From: Chloroflexota bacterium
Lineage (GTDB): Bacteria; Chloroflexota; Anaerolineae; Anaerolineales; UBA4823
Reading direction: 5' to 3'
Length of the DNA stretch: 38,409 nucleotides
NCBI GenBank assembly: GCA_020349245.1
Contig: CP070764.1
Location: 4,302,625-4,341,033, forward strand
The position numbers were made by a program, and so were the translations under genes. The first letter of the stretch is position 1; every line of letters starts with the position of its first letter. Below, piece by piece: positions 1 through 8,900 of this stretch. The notes under the pieces were generated by a model. That model worked only from the letters and a program-made list of their open reading frames with translations, had not been told where the DNA came from and searched no databases.

Positions 1-1055
1 TTACTGATAGATTTTGAAGTGATCTTGCTGCTTGTATTTGGCGCAAAGTGCAGGATTTTACCGCCTGTATCCTGGTGTTGACCTGTACTGGCAAAAGCCA
101 TGGACAAAATCTCACCATGAGCATTTTCACCAAGTAGATAGCAGGATGGATACTTCATGGTGAGTTTAGATCCCAGATTCGCATCCACCCATTCCATTGT
201 GGCATTTTCGTGGACTAAAGCCCTTTGGGTAACCAGGTTATACATGTTCGTGGACCAATTTTGGATCGTTGTATAACGCATTCGGCCACCTTTCTTTACC
301 ACGATTTCGATAACCCCACTGTGGAAGGAATCGGTAGAATATATCGGAGCTGTACACCCTTCTACATAATGTGCTTGGGCGCCTTCGTCAATGATAATGA
401 GCGTGCGTTCAAATTGACCGAGCTCAGCGGTGTTAATCCGAAAATAGGCTTGCATCGGTAGGTCAACTTTGACTCCAGGTGGAACATAAACAAATGAACC
501 ACCAGACCAGACCGCACTATTTAAGGCAGAAAACTTATTGTCCTCGATGGGAATAACCTTTCCGAAATATTCCCTAAACAGGTCAGGATATTCTTTTAGC
601 CCATTCTCAATACTGATGAAGATCACCCCCTGGCTTGCCAGATGTTCCTGGATGCTATGGTAAACCATTTCAGATTCATATTGCGCACCAACTCCGGAAA
701 GGAATTTCTGCTCTGCTTCCGGTATTCCCAAGCGATTGAATGTCTCTTTGATCGTTTCTGGGACATCATCCCAGGATTTACCTTCCTTATCTGCGGGTTT
801 AGCATAAAAATAAATTTCATCCAAATCCAATTGACTGAGATCGCCTCCCCAGGTAGGCATCGGACGCTTATTAAAGTGCTCCAACCCCTTCAATCTAAAA
901 TTGAGCATCCATTCAGGCTCGCCCTTCATGTAAGATATTTGCTCAACGACATCTCGATCGAGTCCCTTCCTGGCTTTGAATACCAAGTTTTCAGGATCAC
1001 GAAATCCCCATTTATATTCACCTACGCCCTCAAGGATTTGGGCATCTGAAGCCAT
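1..1055 (-). CDS. sufB: SufB, Fe-S cluster assembly scaffold (C-terminus cut by window edge)
   Basis: SufB is the scaffold of the SufBC2D complex, which builds Fe-S clusters in the cytoplasm. I translated this frame by hand from the ATG at 1055-1053; it stays open to base 1, giving 351 residues of a family usually near 470, so the C-terminal quarter is outside the window. The N-terminus has the family pattern ([10 protein letters not shown], then [10 protein letters not shown]). The core includes [14 protein letters not shown] and VEGCTAP, whose Cys234 matches the cysteine that accepts sulfur in E. coli SufB. A GGAGG at 1063-1067 lies 7 nt before the start. It follows sufC by 45 bp and is probably co-transcribed from the promoter at 1957-1985. 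Identity is secure; only completeness is limited. Confidence 0.95.
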   Translation of the reverse strand, partial: MASDAQILEGVGEYKWGFRDPENLVFKARKGLDRDVVEQISYMKGEPEWMLNFRLKGLEHFNKRPMPTWGGDLSQLDLDEIYFYAKPADKEGKSWDDVPETIKETFNRLGIPEAEQKFLSGVGAQYESEMVYHSIQEHLASQGVIFISIENGLKEYPDLFREYFGKVIPIEDNKFSALNSAVWSGGSFVYVPPGVKVDLPMQAYFRINTAELGQFERTLIIIDEGAQAHYVEGCTAPIYSTDSFHSGVIEIVVKKGGRMRYTTIQNWSTNMYNLVTQRALVHENATMEWVDANLGSKLTMKYPSCYLLGENAHGEILSMAFASTGQHQDTGGKILHFAPNTSSKITSKSIS

Positions 1056-1100
1056 AAACTACCTCCAAGTTAATACAAAGAAGTCAACCAGTAAAAGTTG

Positions 1101-1874
1101 TTATGCAGAAACGGGGTTAAATTTCTCGCGAAGCCAATCATAGCCCTGCTCTTCTAGGGTCAAGGCTAATTCTGGCCCACCTGATTCAGCTATTCTTCCA
1201 TCAAGCATGATGTGAACAAAATCTGGCTTTATGTAGTTGAGTATTCGCTGATAGTGCGTGATTACTAGAACTCCCAGATCCTCACTGCGCAGTGCATTTA
1301 CGCCATCGGAAACGATTCTCAATGCATCAATGTCCAATCCAGAATCTGTTTCATCCAATATCGCAATCTCCGGTTGTAAAGTGGCCATTTGCAGAATTTC
1401 TGCTCGCTTCTTTTCACCCCCAGAAAATCCTTCGTTCAGATATCTTCCTGCGAAGGCATGATCCATCTTCAATAAATCCATTTTTTCTTTGAGCATCTTT
1501 CTGAACTCAGGAATCGGTATACCTTTATCCGCCGGATTATCAGCTTTCCTTCTGGCATTTATTGCGGTTCGCAAAAAATTTGCCACGCTAACCCCAGGAA
1601 TAGCTACTGGATATTGAAATGCAAGGAATAGACCAATCCGGGCACGTTCATCAGGTTCAAGCTCCAGAATATTTTCCCCCTTAAATATGATTTCACCATC
1701 GGTAACCTCGTATTTCGGATGCCCCATGAGCACGTATGCTAAAGTCGATTTGCCTGTACCGTTTGGCCCCATTAAGGCATGTACTTCACCTTGCTCCACC
1801 TCGAGGTTTACACCCTTTAAAATCTCGTTTCCATCAATTCCTGCGTGCAAGTTATTAATAACAATTTCCGACAT
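1101..1874 (-). CDS. sufC: SufC, Fe-S assembly ATPase
   Basis: SufC is the ABC-type ATPase of the SufBCD complex; it is soluble and drives conformational change of the scaffold rather than transport. The 257-residue product has Walker A (GPNGTGKST, about residues 36-44), the SufC-typical signature SGGEKKR, and Walker B with DETDSGLD followed by a conserved His (VLVITHYQR). Length is normal for the family. The gene is first in the leftward suf transcript, with a predicted leader of about 75 nt from the promoter at 1957-1985 and a GGAG about 10 nt before the ATG. sufB follows directly. sufD and sufS are presumably further left, outside the window. Confidence 0.96.
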   Translation of the reverse strand: MSEIVINNLHAGIDGNEILKGVNLEVEQGEVHALMGPNGTGKSTLAYVLMGHPKYEVTDGEIIFKGENILELEPDERARIGLFLAFQYPVAIPGVSVANFLRTAINARRKADNPADKGIPIPEFRKMLKEKMDLLKMDHAFAGRYLNEGFSGGEKKRAEILQMATLQPEIAILDETDSGLDIDALRIVSDGVNALRSEDLGVLVITHYQRILNYIKPDFVHIMLDGRIAESGGPELALTLEEQGYDWLREKFNPVSA

Positions 1875-1956
1875 ATTAAGAATACTCCACTTGTTGCCTG
1901 ATTTATCCTGAATGGCGTATAAACATCCCAGGATTCGTAGAATTAACCAAGTCGGA

Positions 1957-1985
1957 ATTATAGCAGTTGAGAGAAGTTATGTCAA
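1957..1985 (-). promoter_or_regulatory. Sigma-70-type promoter for sufCB
   Basis: Read on the minus strand, TTGACA (1985-1980) is followed after exactly 17 bp by TATAAT (1962-1957), with TGC directly before the -10 (extended -10). This is a full consensus match. The -35 box lies inside the left arm of the palindrome at 1979-2016. Confidence 0.85.
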
Positions 1986-2016
1986 TATTTACGATAAATA
2001 TCTTAAATATTGACAT
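1979..2016. promoter_or_regulatory. Palindromic operator between sufC and the SufR-like gene
   Basis: Perfect 13-bp inverted repeat: ATGTCAATATTTA at 1979-1991 and TAAATATTGACAT at 2004-2016, with a 12-bp spacer. Inside it is a second inverted repeat, ATATTTA-cga-TAAATAT (1985-2001). Each outer arm contains the -35 box of one of the two divergent promoters, so a protein bound here would block both. The obvious candidate is the SufR-like regulator encoded next to it; this assignment is inference. Confidence 0.8.
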
Positions 2017-2038
2017 TATTACCTAGCCCTGTTATACT
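2010..2038 (+). promoter_or_regulatory. Sigma-70-type promoter for the SufR-like/sufT operon
   Basis: TTGACA (2010-2015), 17-bp spacer, TATACT (2033-2038), with TG at 2030-2032 region giving an extended -10. The -35 lies in the right arm of the palindrome, mirroring the sufC promoter. Confidence 0.82.
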
Positions 2039-2111
2039 CGAACCTGATTAAATTTCTGTGTGTAAATATTCTTGATTAGTGATTATTGAATATCGGTAAG
2101 GGAAACTATGT

Positions 2112-2774
2112 ATGCTCGCAAATAATGCCAAAAGTACTCGTCAAAGAGTAATGCAAACCTTGCTGAAAAAGCACCGTTGTACAATTATTGAGCTTGCCGA
2201 TGAAGTTGGCATCAATCCAATATCCGTTCGTCATCACATCGCAAAATTACAGGCAGAGGGTCTTGTTGCCTCTGAAGAGGAAAGACACGGCGTTGGACGT
2301 CCCCGCCAGGTTTTTTTTCTCACCGAATCTGGTGTAGAAGTATTTCCAACCCGGTACTTACGCCTCACGGTGAGACTCCTCGAACAGCTCAAAGAAAACC
2401 TACCTGCAAGAATGGTGAATCAACTTTTTTCACAAATGGCAGCCGATTTGGTTGAGGAGTACGCCCACACAGCCAACCAGCAGGGATTGAGTATTGAACA
2501 GCGATTAGAGCTTATAAATGATTTGCTCAAAGATGAGGGATTTGACCTCGAATGGGAAAAGAAAAATAACCAGTATTATATTCGCGAGATCAGCTGCCCA
2601 TACCTTCATGTTGGACAAAACCACCCTGAAATTTGTTTGATCGATCAAACTTTAATATCAACCGTGCTCGATTTACCAACCGAGAAAGTCAAATGTATCC
2701 TCGATGGGGATAATCAATGCACCTATGTTGTGCCTGACTCTACAAAATTTATTCCTACGGAGGAATATTCATGA
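2112..2774 (+). CDS. sufR: SufR-like Fe-S-sensing transcriptional repressor
   Basis: Predicted DNA-binding regulator of the neighbouring suf genes. Residues 8-75 form a winged helix-turn-helix of the DeoR/ArsR type (TIIELADEVGINPISVRHHI, then a wing with GVGRPRQVFFLT). The C-terminal half carries four cysteines, Cys162, Cys175, Cys195 and Cys203, spaced C-x12-C-x19-C-x7-C; the first gap of 12 is like that in known SufR proteins, which bind an Fe-S cluster and repress the suf operon when loaded. The gene is divergent from sufC, with a shared palindrome, and its stop overlaps the sufT-like start by ATGA, so the two are translationally coupled. Start: ATG 2112 with AGGG about 12 nt upstream; an out-of-frame ATG at 2108 is ignored. 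The family call is solid, the exact target is inferred from context. Confidence 0.85.
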   Translation: MLANNAKSTRQRVMQTLLKKHRCTIIELADEVGINPISVRHHIAKLQAEGLVASEEERHGVGRPRQVFFLTESGVEVFPTRYLRLTVRLLEQLKENLPARMVNQLFSQMAADLVEEYAHTANQQGLSIEQRLELINDLLKDEGFDLEWEKKNNQYYIREISCPYLHVGQNHPEICLIDQTLISTVLDLPTEKVKCILDGDNQCTYVVPDSTKFIPTEEYS

Positions 2775-3112
2775 CAGAAGAATCCCAGATGTTGATTTGG
2801 CAAGCGGAAGTTACTCATCCCAAGGAGGCTGAAGAAGCGAAAGAGGCTTTACGTGACGTAGTGGATCCGGAGATTGGATTAAATCTGATTGAATTAGGTC
2901 TCATCCGTGATTTGACGATTGATGCCGAAAAAGCCCATATAATTATGATATTGACAACACCTTTCTGCCCATACGGTCCCGCATTGCTTGAGATGGCTCG
3001 TAAAAAAGTGGAAGAAGCGCTCAATCTCAGCACAACAATTGAAGTGGGTATGCAGATGTGGGACCCCACGATGATGGAGGAAGGCGTTGGGGCTGATTGG
3101 GGTTTGTTTTGA
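2771..3112 (+). CDS. sufT: SufT-like MIP18/DUF59 Fe-S maturation protein
   Basis: 113-residue member of the DUF59/MIP18 family, small cytosolic proteins that help deliver Fe-S clusters to target enzymes. The family motifs are DPEIGLNLIELGLI (about 33-46) and TTPFCPYGP with the conserved Cys66. The start overlaps the stop of the SufR-like gene by four bases, and a strong terminator follows, so the pair is a two-gene operon. Related PaaD proteins share the domain but belong to phenylacetate operons, which are absent here; the suf context favours SufT. The final residues (EEGVGADWGLF) look like the common C-terminal tail of this group. Confidence 0.85.
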   Translation: MTEESQMLIWQAEVTHPKEAEEAKEALRDVVDPEIGLNLIELGLIRDLTIDAEKAHIIMILTTPFCPYGPALLEMARKKVEEALNLSTTIEVGMQMWDPTMMEEGVGADWGLF

Positions 3113-3148
3113 ACTGCTTAACAATCATTGCCACCAATTTTGAAACTT

Positions 3149-3193
3149 AGGCTGGAAATATTGCACTGCTAAATTTTCCAGCCTTTTTCTTTT
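3149..3193 (+). terminator. Rho-independent terminator after sufT
   Basis: Perfect 10-bp stem AGGCTGGAAA (3149-3158) / TTTCCAGCCT (3175-3184) with a 16-nt loop, followed by TTTTCTTTT. It ends the SufR-like/sufT operon. Confidence 0.88.
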
Positions 3194-3276
3194 ACCTTCG
3201 CAATAGCATAACTCGGAGGTTATATCAAGGTTTAGTAAACAAGGATTTTGATAATTTGACTAACACGAAACTTCTC

Positions 3277-3305
3277 TTCTCAATTTATTGAAGTTGTGCT
3301 AAAAT
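3277..3305 (+). promoter_or_regulatory. Probable promoter of rpsF-ssb-rpsR
   Basis: Extended -10 TGC-TAAAAT (3297-3305) with a weak -35 TTCTCA (3277-3282, 4 of 6 matches) at 17-bp spacing. Predicted start is near 3312, leaving a leader of about 90 nt. Confidence 0.6.
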
Positions 3306-3311
3306 GTTATC

Positions 3312-3332
3312 AGCCACGCGAATTGCGTGGCT
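3312..3332 (+). promoter_or_regulatory. Hairpin at the predicted 5' end of the rpsF leader
   Basis: AGCCACGC (3312-3319), 5-nt loop GAATT, GCGTGGCT (3325-3332): a perfect 8-bp stem that starts at the expected transcription start. It lacks a clean T-run, so it is not a good terminator. It may stabilise the mRNA 5' end or be part of a ribosomal-protein control element; the function is unknown. Confidence 0.6.
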
Positions 3333-3400
3333 ATCTTTCCGCTTTTGGCTTGCTTACAGCATGATCCAGAGGCAATCCCGAGGAAAGGAGGAATCCCCCA

Positions 3401-3691
3401 ATGCGTTCATACGAACTGATGTTTATTGTCCACCCAGAGATGGATGATACTGGCGTTAACGAAGTTGTTGAAAAGGTTAAAAGCTGGATTGCTGATTCTG
3501 GTGGCAAGGTTGACAAAGTTGATTTATGGGGAAAGCGAAGACTCGCCTACCCTATTCAAAAGCAAATTGAAGGGCAATACGTGCTCTTTAATGCGCAGAT
3601 GGAGCCAGCATTTTGTCCAGAACTTGAGCATAACTTGGGTCTTCAAGAAAATGTTATGCGCTACCTACTGACCGCTGACGAAGAAGATTAA
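3401..3691 (+). CDS. rpsF: Ribosomal protein bS6
   Basis: bS6 is a primary component of the 30S platform and binds 16S rRNA as a heterodimer with bS18, whose gene lies two genes downstream. The 96-residue product starts MRSYELMFIVHPEMDD and contains the family core WGKRRLAYPIQKQIEGQYVLFNAQ. A strong AGGAGG sits about 10 nt before ATG 3401. Gene order rpsF-ssb-rpsR is the standard bacterial operon. In several bacteria the bS6:bS18 complex represses this operon through a leader RNA; the leader here (3312-3400) has a hairpin but I could not confirm the S6:S18 recognition element. Confidence 0.97.
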   Translation: MRSYELMFIVHPEMDDTGVNEVVEKVKSWIADSGGKVDKVDLWGKRRLAYPIQKQIEGQYVLFNAQMEPAFCPELEHNLGLQENVMRYLLTADEED

Positions 3692-3722
3692 TTGCAGGTG
3701 AATTGGAATTGAGGTTGACAAG

Positions 3723-4118
3723 ATGAGTCGAGGATTGAACAAGGTCATGATTATCGGTCGGCTTGGTCGTGACCCTGAGATGCGCTACACTCCCTCTGGA
3801 CGACCGGTGACAACATTCACTGTTGCTACATCCCGAACTTGGAATAGCTCAGATGGTGAACGGCATACGGAAACGGAGTGGTTTAATATTGTCGCGTGGG
3901 GGAGTTTAGCTGAGATTTGCAACCAGCATTTGGTAAAAGGACAGCAGGTCTACATAGAAGGTCGGCTTCAGACTCGAGCATGGGAAGATAATAATGGGAA
4001 CAAGCGTACCTCGACCGAGATCGTCGCAAACGAAATGATAATCCTTGGCGATCGAAAGGACAATTTATCTTCAGATCAAGTATCCGAAAGTGAATTTGAC
4101 GAGGAATTTCCTTTGTAA
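3723..4118 (+). CDS. ssb: Single-stranded DNA-binding protein
   Basis: SSB coats single-stranded DNA during replication, recombination and repair, and recruits partner enzymes through its C-terminal tip. The 131-residue product has the OB-fold pattern of the family: LNKVMIIGRLGRDPEMRYTPSG at the N-terminus (residues 5-26), TEWFNIVAWGSLAEIC in the middle, and the QQVYIEGRLQTRAWED strand. The tail ends DEEFPL, close to the usual acidic D-D-x-P-F tip but with the last two residues changed in order (P-L). It sits between rpsF and rpsR, 31 bp after rpsF, and is surely co-transcribed. Confidence 0.96.
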   Translation: MSRGLNKVMIIGRLGRDPEMRYTPSGRPVTTFTVATSRTWNSSDGERHTETEWFNIVAWGSLAEICNQHLVKGQQVYIEGRLQTRAWEDNNGNKRTSTEIVANEMIILGDRKDNLSSDQVSESEFDEEFPL

Positions 4119-4176
4119 ATACTTCAACCAGTTCTTAAAGAAGAAACATTAAGGCATGATATAGGAGTATATTATT

Positions 4177-4434
4177 GTGACAAACCAAGATGAATCACAA
4201 CAGCGCAGAAGATTTTATTCTCGCCCACGTGTATGCCAATTCTGCACTGATCCAAGTATCAAAATTGATTACAAGCAATTTGATGCGATGCACAGGTTTA
4301 TTACCGAAGAAGGGAAGATCAGACCCCGTCGACAAACAGGAACTTGCGCAAAACACCAGCGGCAGCTTGCAAAGGCGATTAAGCGTGCTCGACACGTCGC
4401 ATTGTTGCCTTTTACAGGTGAGGTTCTTCGCTAA
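4177..4434 (+). CDS. rpsR: Ribosomal protein bS18 (zinc-binding form)
   Basis: bS18 joins bS6 on the 30S platform. The 85-residue product starts at GTG 4177 behind AGGAG (4163-4167) and has the core [20 protein letters not shown]. It is the cysteine-containing (C+) form: CQFC near residue 20 and CAKH near residue 58 form a probable zinc site that many bacteria have lost. This is the last gene of rpsF-ssb-rpsR and is followed by a hairpin terminator. Confidence 0.96.
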   Translation: MTNQDESQQRRRFYSRPRVCQFCTDPSIKIDYKQFDAMHRFITEEGKIRPRRQTGTCAKHQRQLAKAIKRARHVALLPFTGEVLR

Positions 4435-4465
4435 ATATTTAGTTGTGGCTATTCAAATAAATTCG

Positions 4466-4497
4466 GGGCATAAGGATATCACCTTGTGCCCTCTTTA
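4466..4497 (+). terminator. Probable terminator after rpsR
   Basis: GGGCATAAGG (4466-4475) / CCTTGTGCCC (4482-4491): a 10-bp stem with one G-U pair and a 6-nt loop, followed by TCTTTAT. The short T-run makes it moderate in strength. Confidence 0.6.
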
Positions 4498-4533
4498 TAA
4501 ATGATAATAAAAAGGTAATTGGTAAAGAGTTCT

Positions 4534-5853
4534 ATGGCCAAAGCTCCAGAGAAAAAAGTAACTACAAAAAAACATCTAGCCCGTATTGAACGTGAGAATC
4601 TTCAACAAAGGTATATCCTTGTTGGATCTATCGTCGTTTTGGTATTAGTTGTTGGCTCAATCATTTACGGAGTTATCGAATCCCAAGTTATCCAACCGAA
4701 TCAGGCGATCGCTGAAGTTGGAAACGAACAAATCTCAACGGAAGATTTCCAAGCCCAAGATCGCTTTCAGCGCTACCAGCTAGTGCAGCAATACCTTCAA
4801 ACTTTACAGAACATGCAGTTATTCGGTGGCGATGAGAGTACACAAGCTTTTTTTCAGCAAACCTTGAACCAAATAGAATTTCAGTTAGATCCGTTGACAC
4901 TTGGTCAAAGTGTATTAAATTCGATGATAGAGGATGTCATCATCCAGCAAGAGGCTGAAAAGCGCGGAATAATTGTCACAGAAGACGAAGTTGAGCAGAG
5001 AATTCAGCAAGAATTTGGTTATTATCCAGGTGGAACCCCACCTACACCAACAGCTTTACCAACTACTGTTCCAACATCGACACTATCGGCTACACAATTA
5101 GCGCTTTCTCCGCCAACTACCACCCCAACTATCACACCTACGAGTACTCCAAACTTAACCCCCACGGCTACGAGTGAATCCACTCCAACCAGTGAAGCAA
5201 CATTTACACCTGTCGGACCAACACCAACGACAGGTCCATCTCCCACACCAACTCCTTACACTTTTGAGGAATATCAAAAGAACTACCAGGAAGTTATTGA
5301 TACCTTTGAAAAAGAAATCGGTATAACGGAAGCTCAAATACGCAAGATTATCGAATCTGGCATTTATCGTGAAAGAGTTTATGAAGAGATAACTGCGGAT
5401 GTTCCTAACCAACAGGAGCAGGTCTGGGCACGTCACATTCTTGTTGCCGATGAGACTACTGCACTCGAAGTTCGAGAACGCTATCTCAACGGAGAAGATT
5501 TTGCAGCCCTGGCTGCAGAATTCTCCACAGATGAAAGCAATAAAGACCAGGCAGGTGATTTAGGATGGTTTGGAACTGGCCAGATGGTACCGGAATTCGA
5601 AAACGCCGCCTTCGCCCTCGATATTGGCGAGGTTAGCAATCCAGTAGAAACTTCTTTCGGTTGGCATATCATCCTAAAGTTGGGGCAAGAGATGCGTCCG
5701 TTATCATTCAACGAGCATGAACAGCTCCGGCAAATGGAATTCGACCAGTGGCTTCAATCTGAACGTGATCGAGTTGAACCTGTTATTGCCGATTTCTTTG
5801 AAGAACGGATCCCATCCGAACCATCGATACCACCCCAATTTCTTCAACAATAA
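4534..5853 (+). CDS. Membrane-anchored PpiC-type peptidyl-prolyl isomerase (SurA/PrsA-like foldase)
   Basis: Extracytoplasmic folding catalyst. Using ATG 4534 (AAAGAG upstream; TTG 4519 would add five residues), the 439-residue product has a basic cytoplasmic start, one transmembrane helix at about 27-49 with no lipobox, a SurA_N-like helical region that is split by a Thr/Pro/Ser-rich stretch at about 167-242, and a parvulin domain at about 299-385 (WARHILV, GGDLGWFG-like [25 protein letters not shown]). The Thr/Pro stretch looks like a flexible cell-wall or envelope linker. It follows the rpsF operon after a terminator and converges with smc. Substrates are unknown; PrsA and SurA are the nearest described analogues. 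Confidence 0.88.
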   Translation: MAKAPEKKVTTKKHLARIERENLQQRYILVGSIVVLVLVVGSIIYGVIESQVIQPNQAIAEVGNEQISTEDFQAQDRFQRYQLVQQYLQTLQNMQLFGGDESTQAFFQQTLNQIEFQLDPLTLGQSVLNSMIEDVIIQQEAEKRGIIVTEDEVEQRIQQEFGYYPGGTPPTPTALPTTVPTSTLSATQLALSPPTTTPTITPTSTPNLTPTATSESTPTSEATFTPVGPTPTTGPSPTPTPYTFEEYQKNYQEVIDTFEKEIGITEAQIRKIIESGIYRERVYEEITADVPNQQEQVWARHILVADETTALEVRERYLNGEDFAALAAEFSTDESNKDQAGDLGWFGTGQMVPEFENAAFALDIGEVSNPVETSFGWHIILKLGQEMRPLSFNEHEQLRQMEFDQWLQSERDRVEPVIADFFEERIPSEPSIPPQFLQQ

Positions 5854-5874
5854 CTTTTCTCAAGCACAATTTTA

Positions 5875-5915
5875 AAAAGATCGGAAGGCTCTAAGAAAAT
5901 GCCCTCCGATCTTTT
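5875..5915. terminator. Bidirectional terminator between the PpiC gene and smc
   Basis: AAAAGATCGGA (5875-5885) and TCCGATCTTTT (5905-5915) form a perfect 11-bp stem, extended by three more pairs after one mismatch. T-runs are present on both strands, which suits the convergent genes on either side. Confidence 0.88.
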
Positions 5916-5921
5916 ATCTTA

Positions 5922-8900
5922 TCAAACGACCTTCTCGAGCTCATCAATTTTTAGACTCAAAATTTGGCTAGTAGAGTCTTTTCCCATGGTTACCCCATAA
6001 ATAATATCCGCCACCTGGACAGTCGCCCTGTTATGTGTAATCAGAATAAATTGAGTTGATCTGCTGAGCTCGCGTAGTAATTCGCGAAACCGCCCGACAT
6101 TAGCTTCATCTAGCATTGCGTCAACCTCATCGAGAACACAAAATGGCGTTGGTGAAACACGCAATAATGAAAAAACCAAGGCAACTGCAGTCAGGGATCT
6201 TTCTCCCCCAGATAATAACGAAAGTCCTTGTTCTCGTTTTCCGGGAAGCCGGGCTTCAATATCAATACCAGTTTCCGTTAGGTCGTCAGGATCGGTCAGG
6301 ATCAGTCGTGCTGTACCACCGCCAAACAAACGGTTGAATATCTGGTGAAATTCTTCTGCGACAGCCTCAAATGTATTGCAAAATTCCCTCTGCATAATTT
6401 CATCGAGTTCTTCGATAACCCGTTCAACATCCGCTGCAGCCTCCTTGAGATCTTCAACCTGAGAGGTCAGAAATGTGTAACGCTCTTCAACTTCCTGGTA
6501 TTCCTTCAGTGCTTCTGGATTAATTGGACCAATTCTGCGTACAAGCGCACGTTGGTTCTTTAAGGCCTCCTCGGTTTCTCGAGAGAGTTCAGTCCGCAGC
6601 GGCAGGTCCTTTACAAATCCATCCAATGGCAGGGGGCTTGGCCCCGAGACATCTTCCCGGTACTCAAAAGCAACCAACCCGAAATCCAATTCAATTTGCC
6701 TTCTAAGCCTGTCAAGCGCTTCTTGTTTACGTACTTGGCTGATCCTGGCTTGAGTAAATTTGCTCTCTGCCTGATTTGAGATGACGCGCTCTTCAGATTC
6801 TAAAGATAGATACCGACTCATCTTGCTTTCGATTGAATCCAATTCCCCCTCTGCCGGAGAAATTAACTTCATTGAGTCATCAATTTCTCCTGCAATATCC
6901 ACGCTTTCGGTTCTTAATCTTTCAATCTCTTGCATTAATAATGCCTGTTCTTCCTTCAATCGAACTATGCTTTCATCAACCAGGCTTATCTTCTTCGCGG
7001 ATTCGTCAATATCCTGCTGACGCTCTTCCAGCCTATTTCGAGATTCCCGAAATGCTTGCTCAAGAACGGCCACCCTTGTAGTCCAATGGGCTAGATCTCC
7101 CTGAAAATTCTCTATCGGTAAGTTCCCAATTGAATCTTTTAATATTCGCAGACTGGTGTTGAGCGTTGCTTCCCGGTCATCGAGTGAACTAATTTCATCA
7201 TCTACTGATTGAATTTGCAGTAGAGTTTTTTCCAGCGAAGACTTTTGCTGTACTAATTGTTCTTCCTGCCAGCTCATCTCACGCTTCGCATGTTCATAAT
7301 TGATTATTAATTGTCTATGCGCATTTTGCGTCCTTTCGTATTCCTCTCGCTGCGCTTGATACGAAAGGACTACTTTCGCTATTTGGGTATCCAAAGCAGA
7401 TCTTTTTGCCTCAATCTCGGCCGCATCACTTCTGGTTTTTTCTAATTGCCCCTCAATTGTGCTTATCGCATCCTGGATATTTCTACGCTCTCTCTGTCTG
7501 CTGATACTTACGGGCTTTGTACCTGCGGTGGTCTTGACTGGTCCGTAAATGTGAAAAACCTCCCCCGATAACGTAACAAGCTTTGGTTCAGGGAATGTTT
7601 TCAAGGCTACCATAGTTCTCATAGCAGGCATTATTTTTCTTGCAGTTTCTCGATTGTTTACAACCAGTGTGTTCCCCACCAAAAGATCAATTGCTAACTT
7701 TAACCGCTCGGGGACAGAGACAAAATTTCTCAGCGGACCTTCAATTCCTTCACCTTTTGGAAAAGGCGCTTCTTCATGCTGAATTAGATTTTCCAAAGGT
7801 ATTATGACCGCATTCTCGGGATTTCGATCAAGAACGACCAGCGCGTTCTCGACTTGCTTGTTATCAGTCACCACGAGTGCTTCGGAAAATTCACCTAACA
7901 CCGCGCCTACCGCGATTTCGTATTTTTCTTGCACAGTAAGCATCGAGCCAAGTACCTCAGACTCGGCTTTTAGCTCAACTTTATCTATTGCATCAAGCAG
8001 TAATTTAATTCCAGAAGAATACCCCAGGTGGGTTTTTTCAGCCTGTTTAATCACTTCAAATTGGGCTGATTTTTTCGATAGATCAGTTTCATCTGTTGCG
8101 AGTTGCTTCGAGATATTTTCTCGCTGGATAGAGAGCTCAGAAATCTTTTGATCAAGTTCGATTTTTTCTGCATCGATTTTTTCCATGGCAGACTCGGCAA
8201 CCGCTAATTCTTGCTTGCTGGCTTCAATTGCGTCACCAATTTGTCGAAACTGGGACTGGTGTTTTACAATTAGACTTTCGCTTTTTAGGATGGCTTTATC
8301 TAAATCTTCGATGATGCTTAGAAGTTCTAAGCGGCGATGCTGAATTTCAGTACGGTGAGCGGAAATTTCTACTAGATTTTGTTTTTCTTGGGCAATCTGT
8401 TCTTCAATTTTCCCTCGCTCATGTTGGCGATTGTCGAGTCCTTCTCTAGAAGAGATCTCATTTGCCTTGGCTTCTTCAAGCTCTATTGCCAATCTCCTTG
8501 CATCTTGCTCAGCGAATTTTTTCCGTTCTTCCAGAGTTATTAGCTCTTCTGTGAGCTGAACCCTCTCACTCTCATACCGGGTTTCTTGCTCAATTAGAAA
8601 TCGCTCACGCTCCTCTGCCACTGCCAGCTCCCGGCTGATGCTTTCCCGCCGGGTATGTAACTTAGCGAGGTGAAGGTTAAAGCGATTTATATTTTCTCTA
8701 ATAATCTGCCGCTCTTCTCTGAGCTTGGTGATTTCCTGGGTTATCTCTGATTCTCTTTGCCGGTTTTGTTCCAGTTCACCAGAAAACTCTTTCACCTGAC
8801 TCTGGGCATCGGATAAATCCTCTTGAGCCTTATACCAATGATATCCATACCATTCATGCAGCAGAGAATGTAAATCAGCAACTGCATGTTCATATTCTTG

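Noticed and set aside
1905..1934. Short inverted repeat in the sufC leader (ATCCTG/CAGGAT) as a riboswitch or attenuator.
   Set aside because: A 6-bp stem with an 18-nt loop is within chance expectation and no known riboswitch pattern is visible.
5032..5259. Thr/Pro-coding region as a CRISPR array or DNA tandem repeat.
   Set aside because: There is no constant repeat length or conserved spacer arrangement; it is low-complexity coding sequence within a continuous frame.
5022..5436. Reading frames on the minus strand opposite the PpiC gene.
   Set aside because: They are Gly/Val-rich reflections of the Thr/Pro-coding repeat and have no start signal or family pattern.
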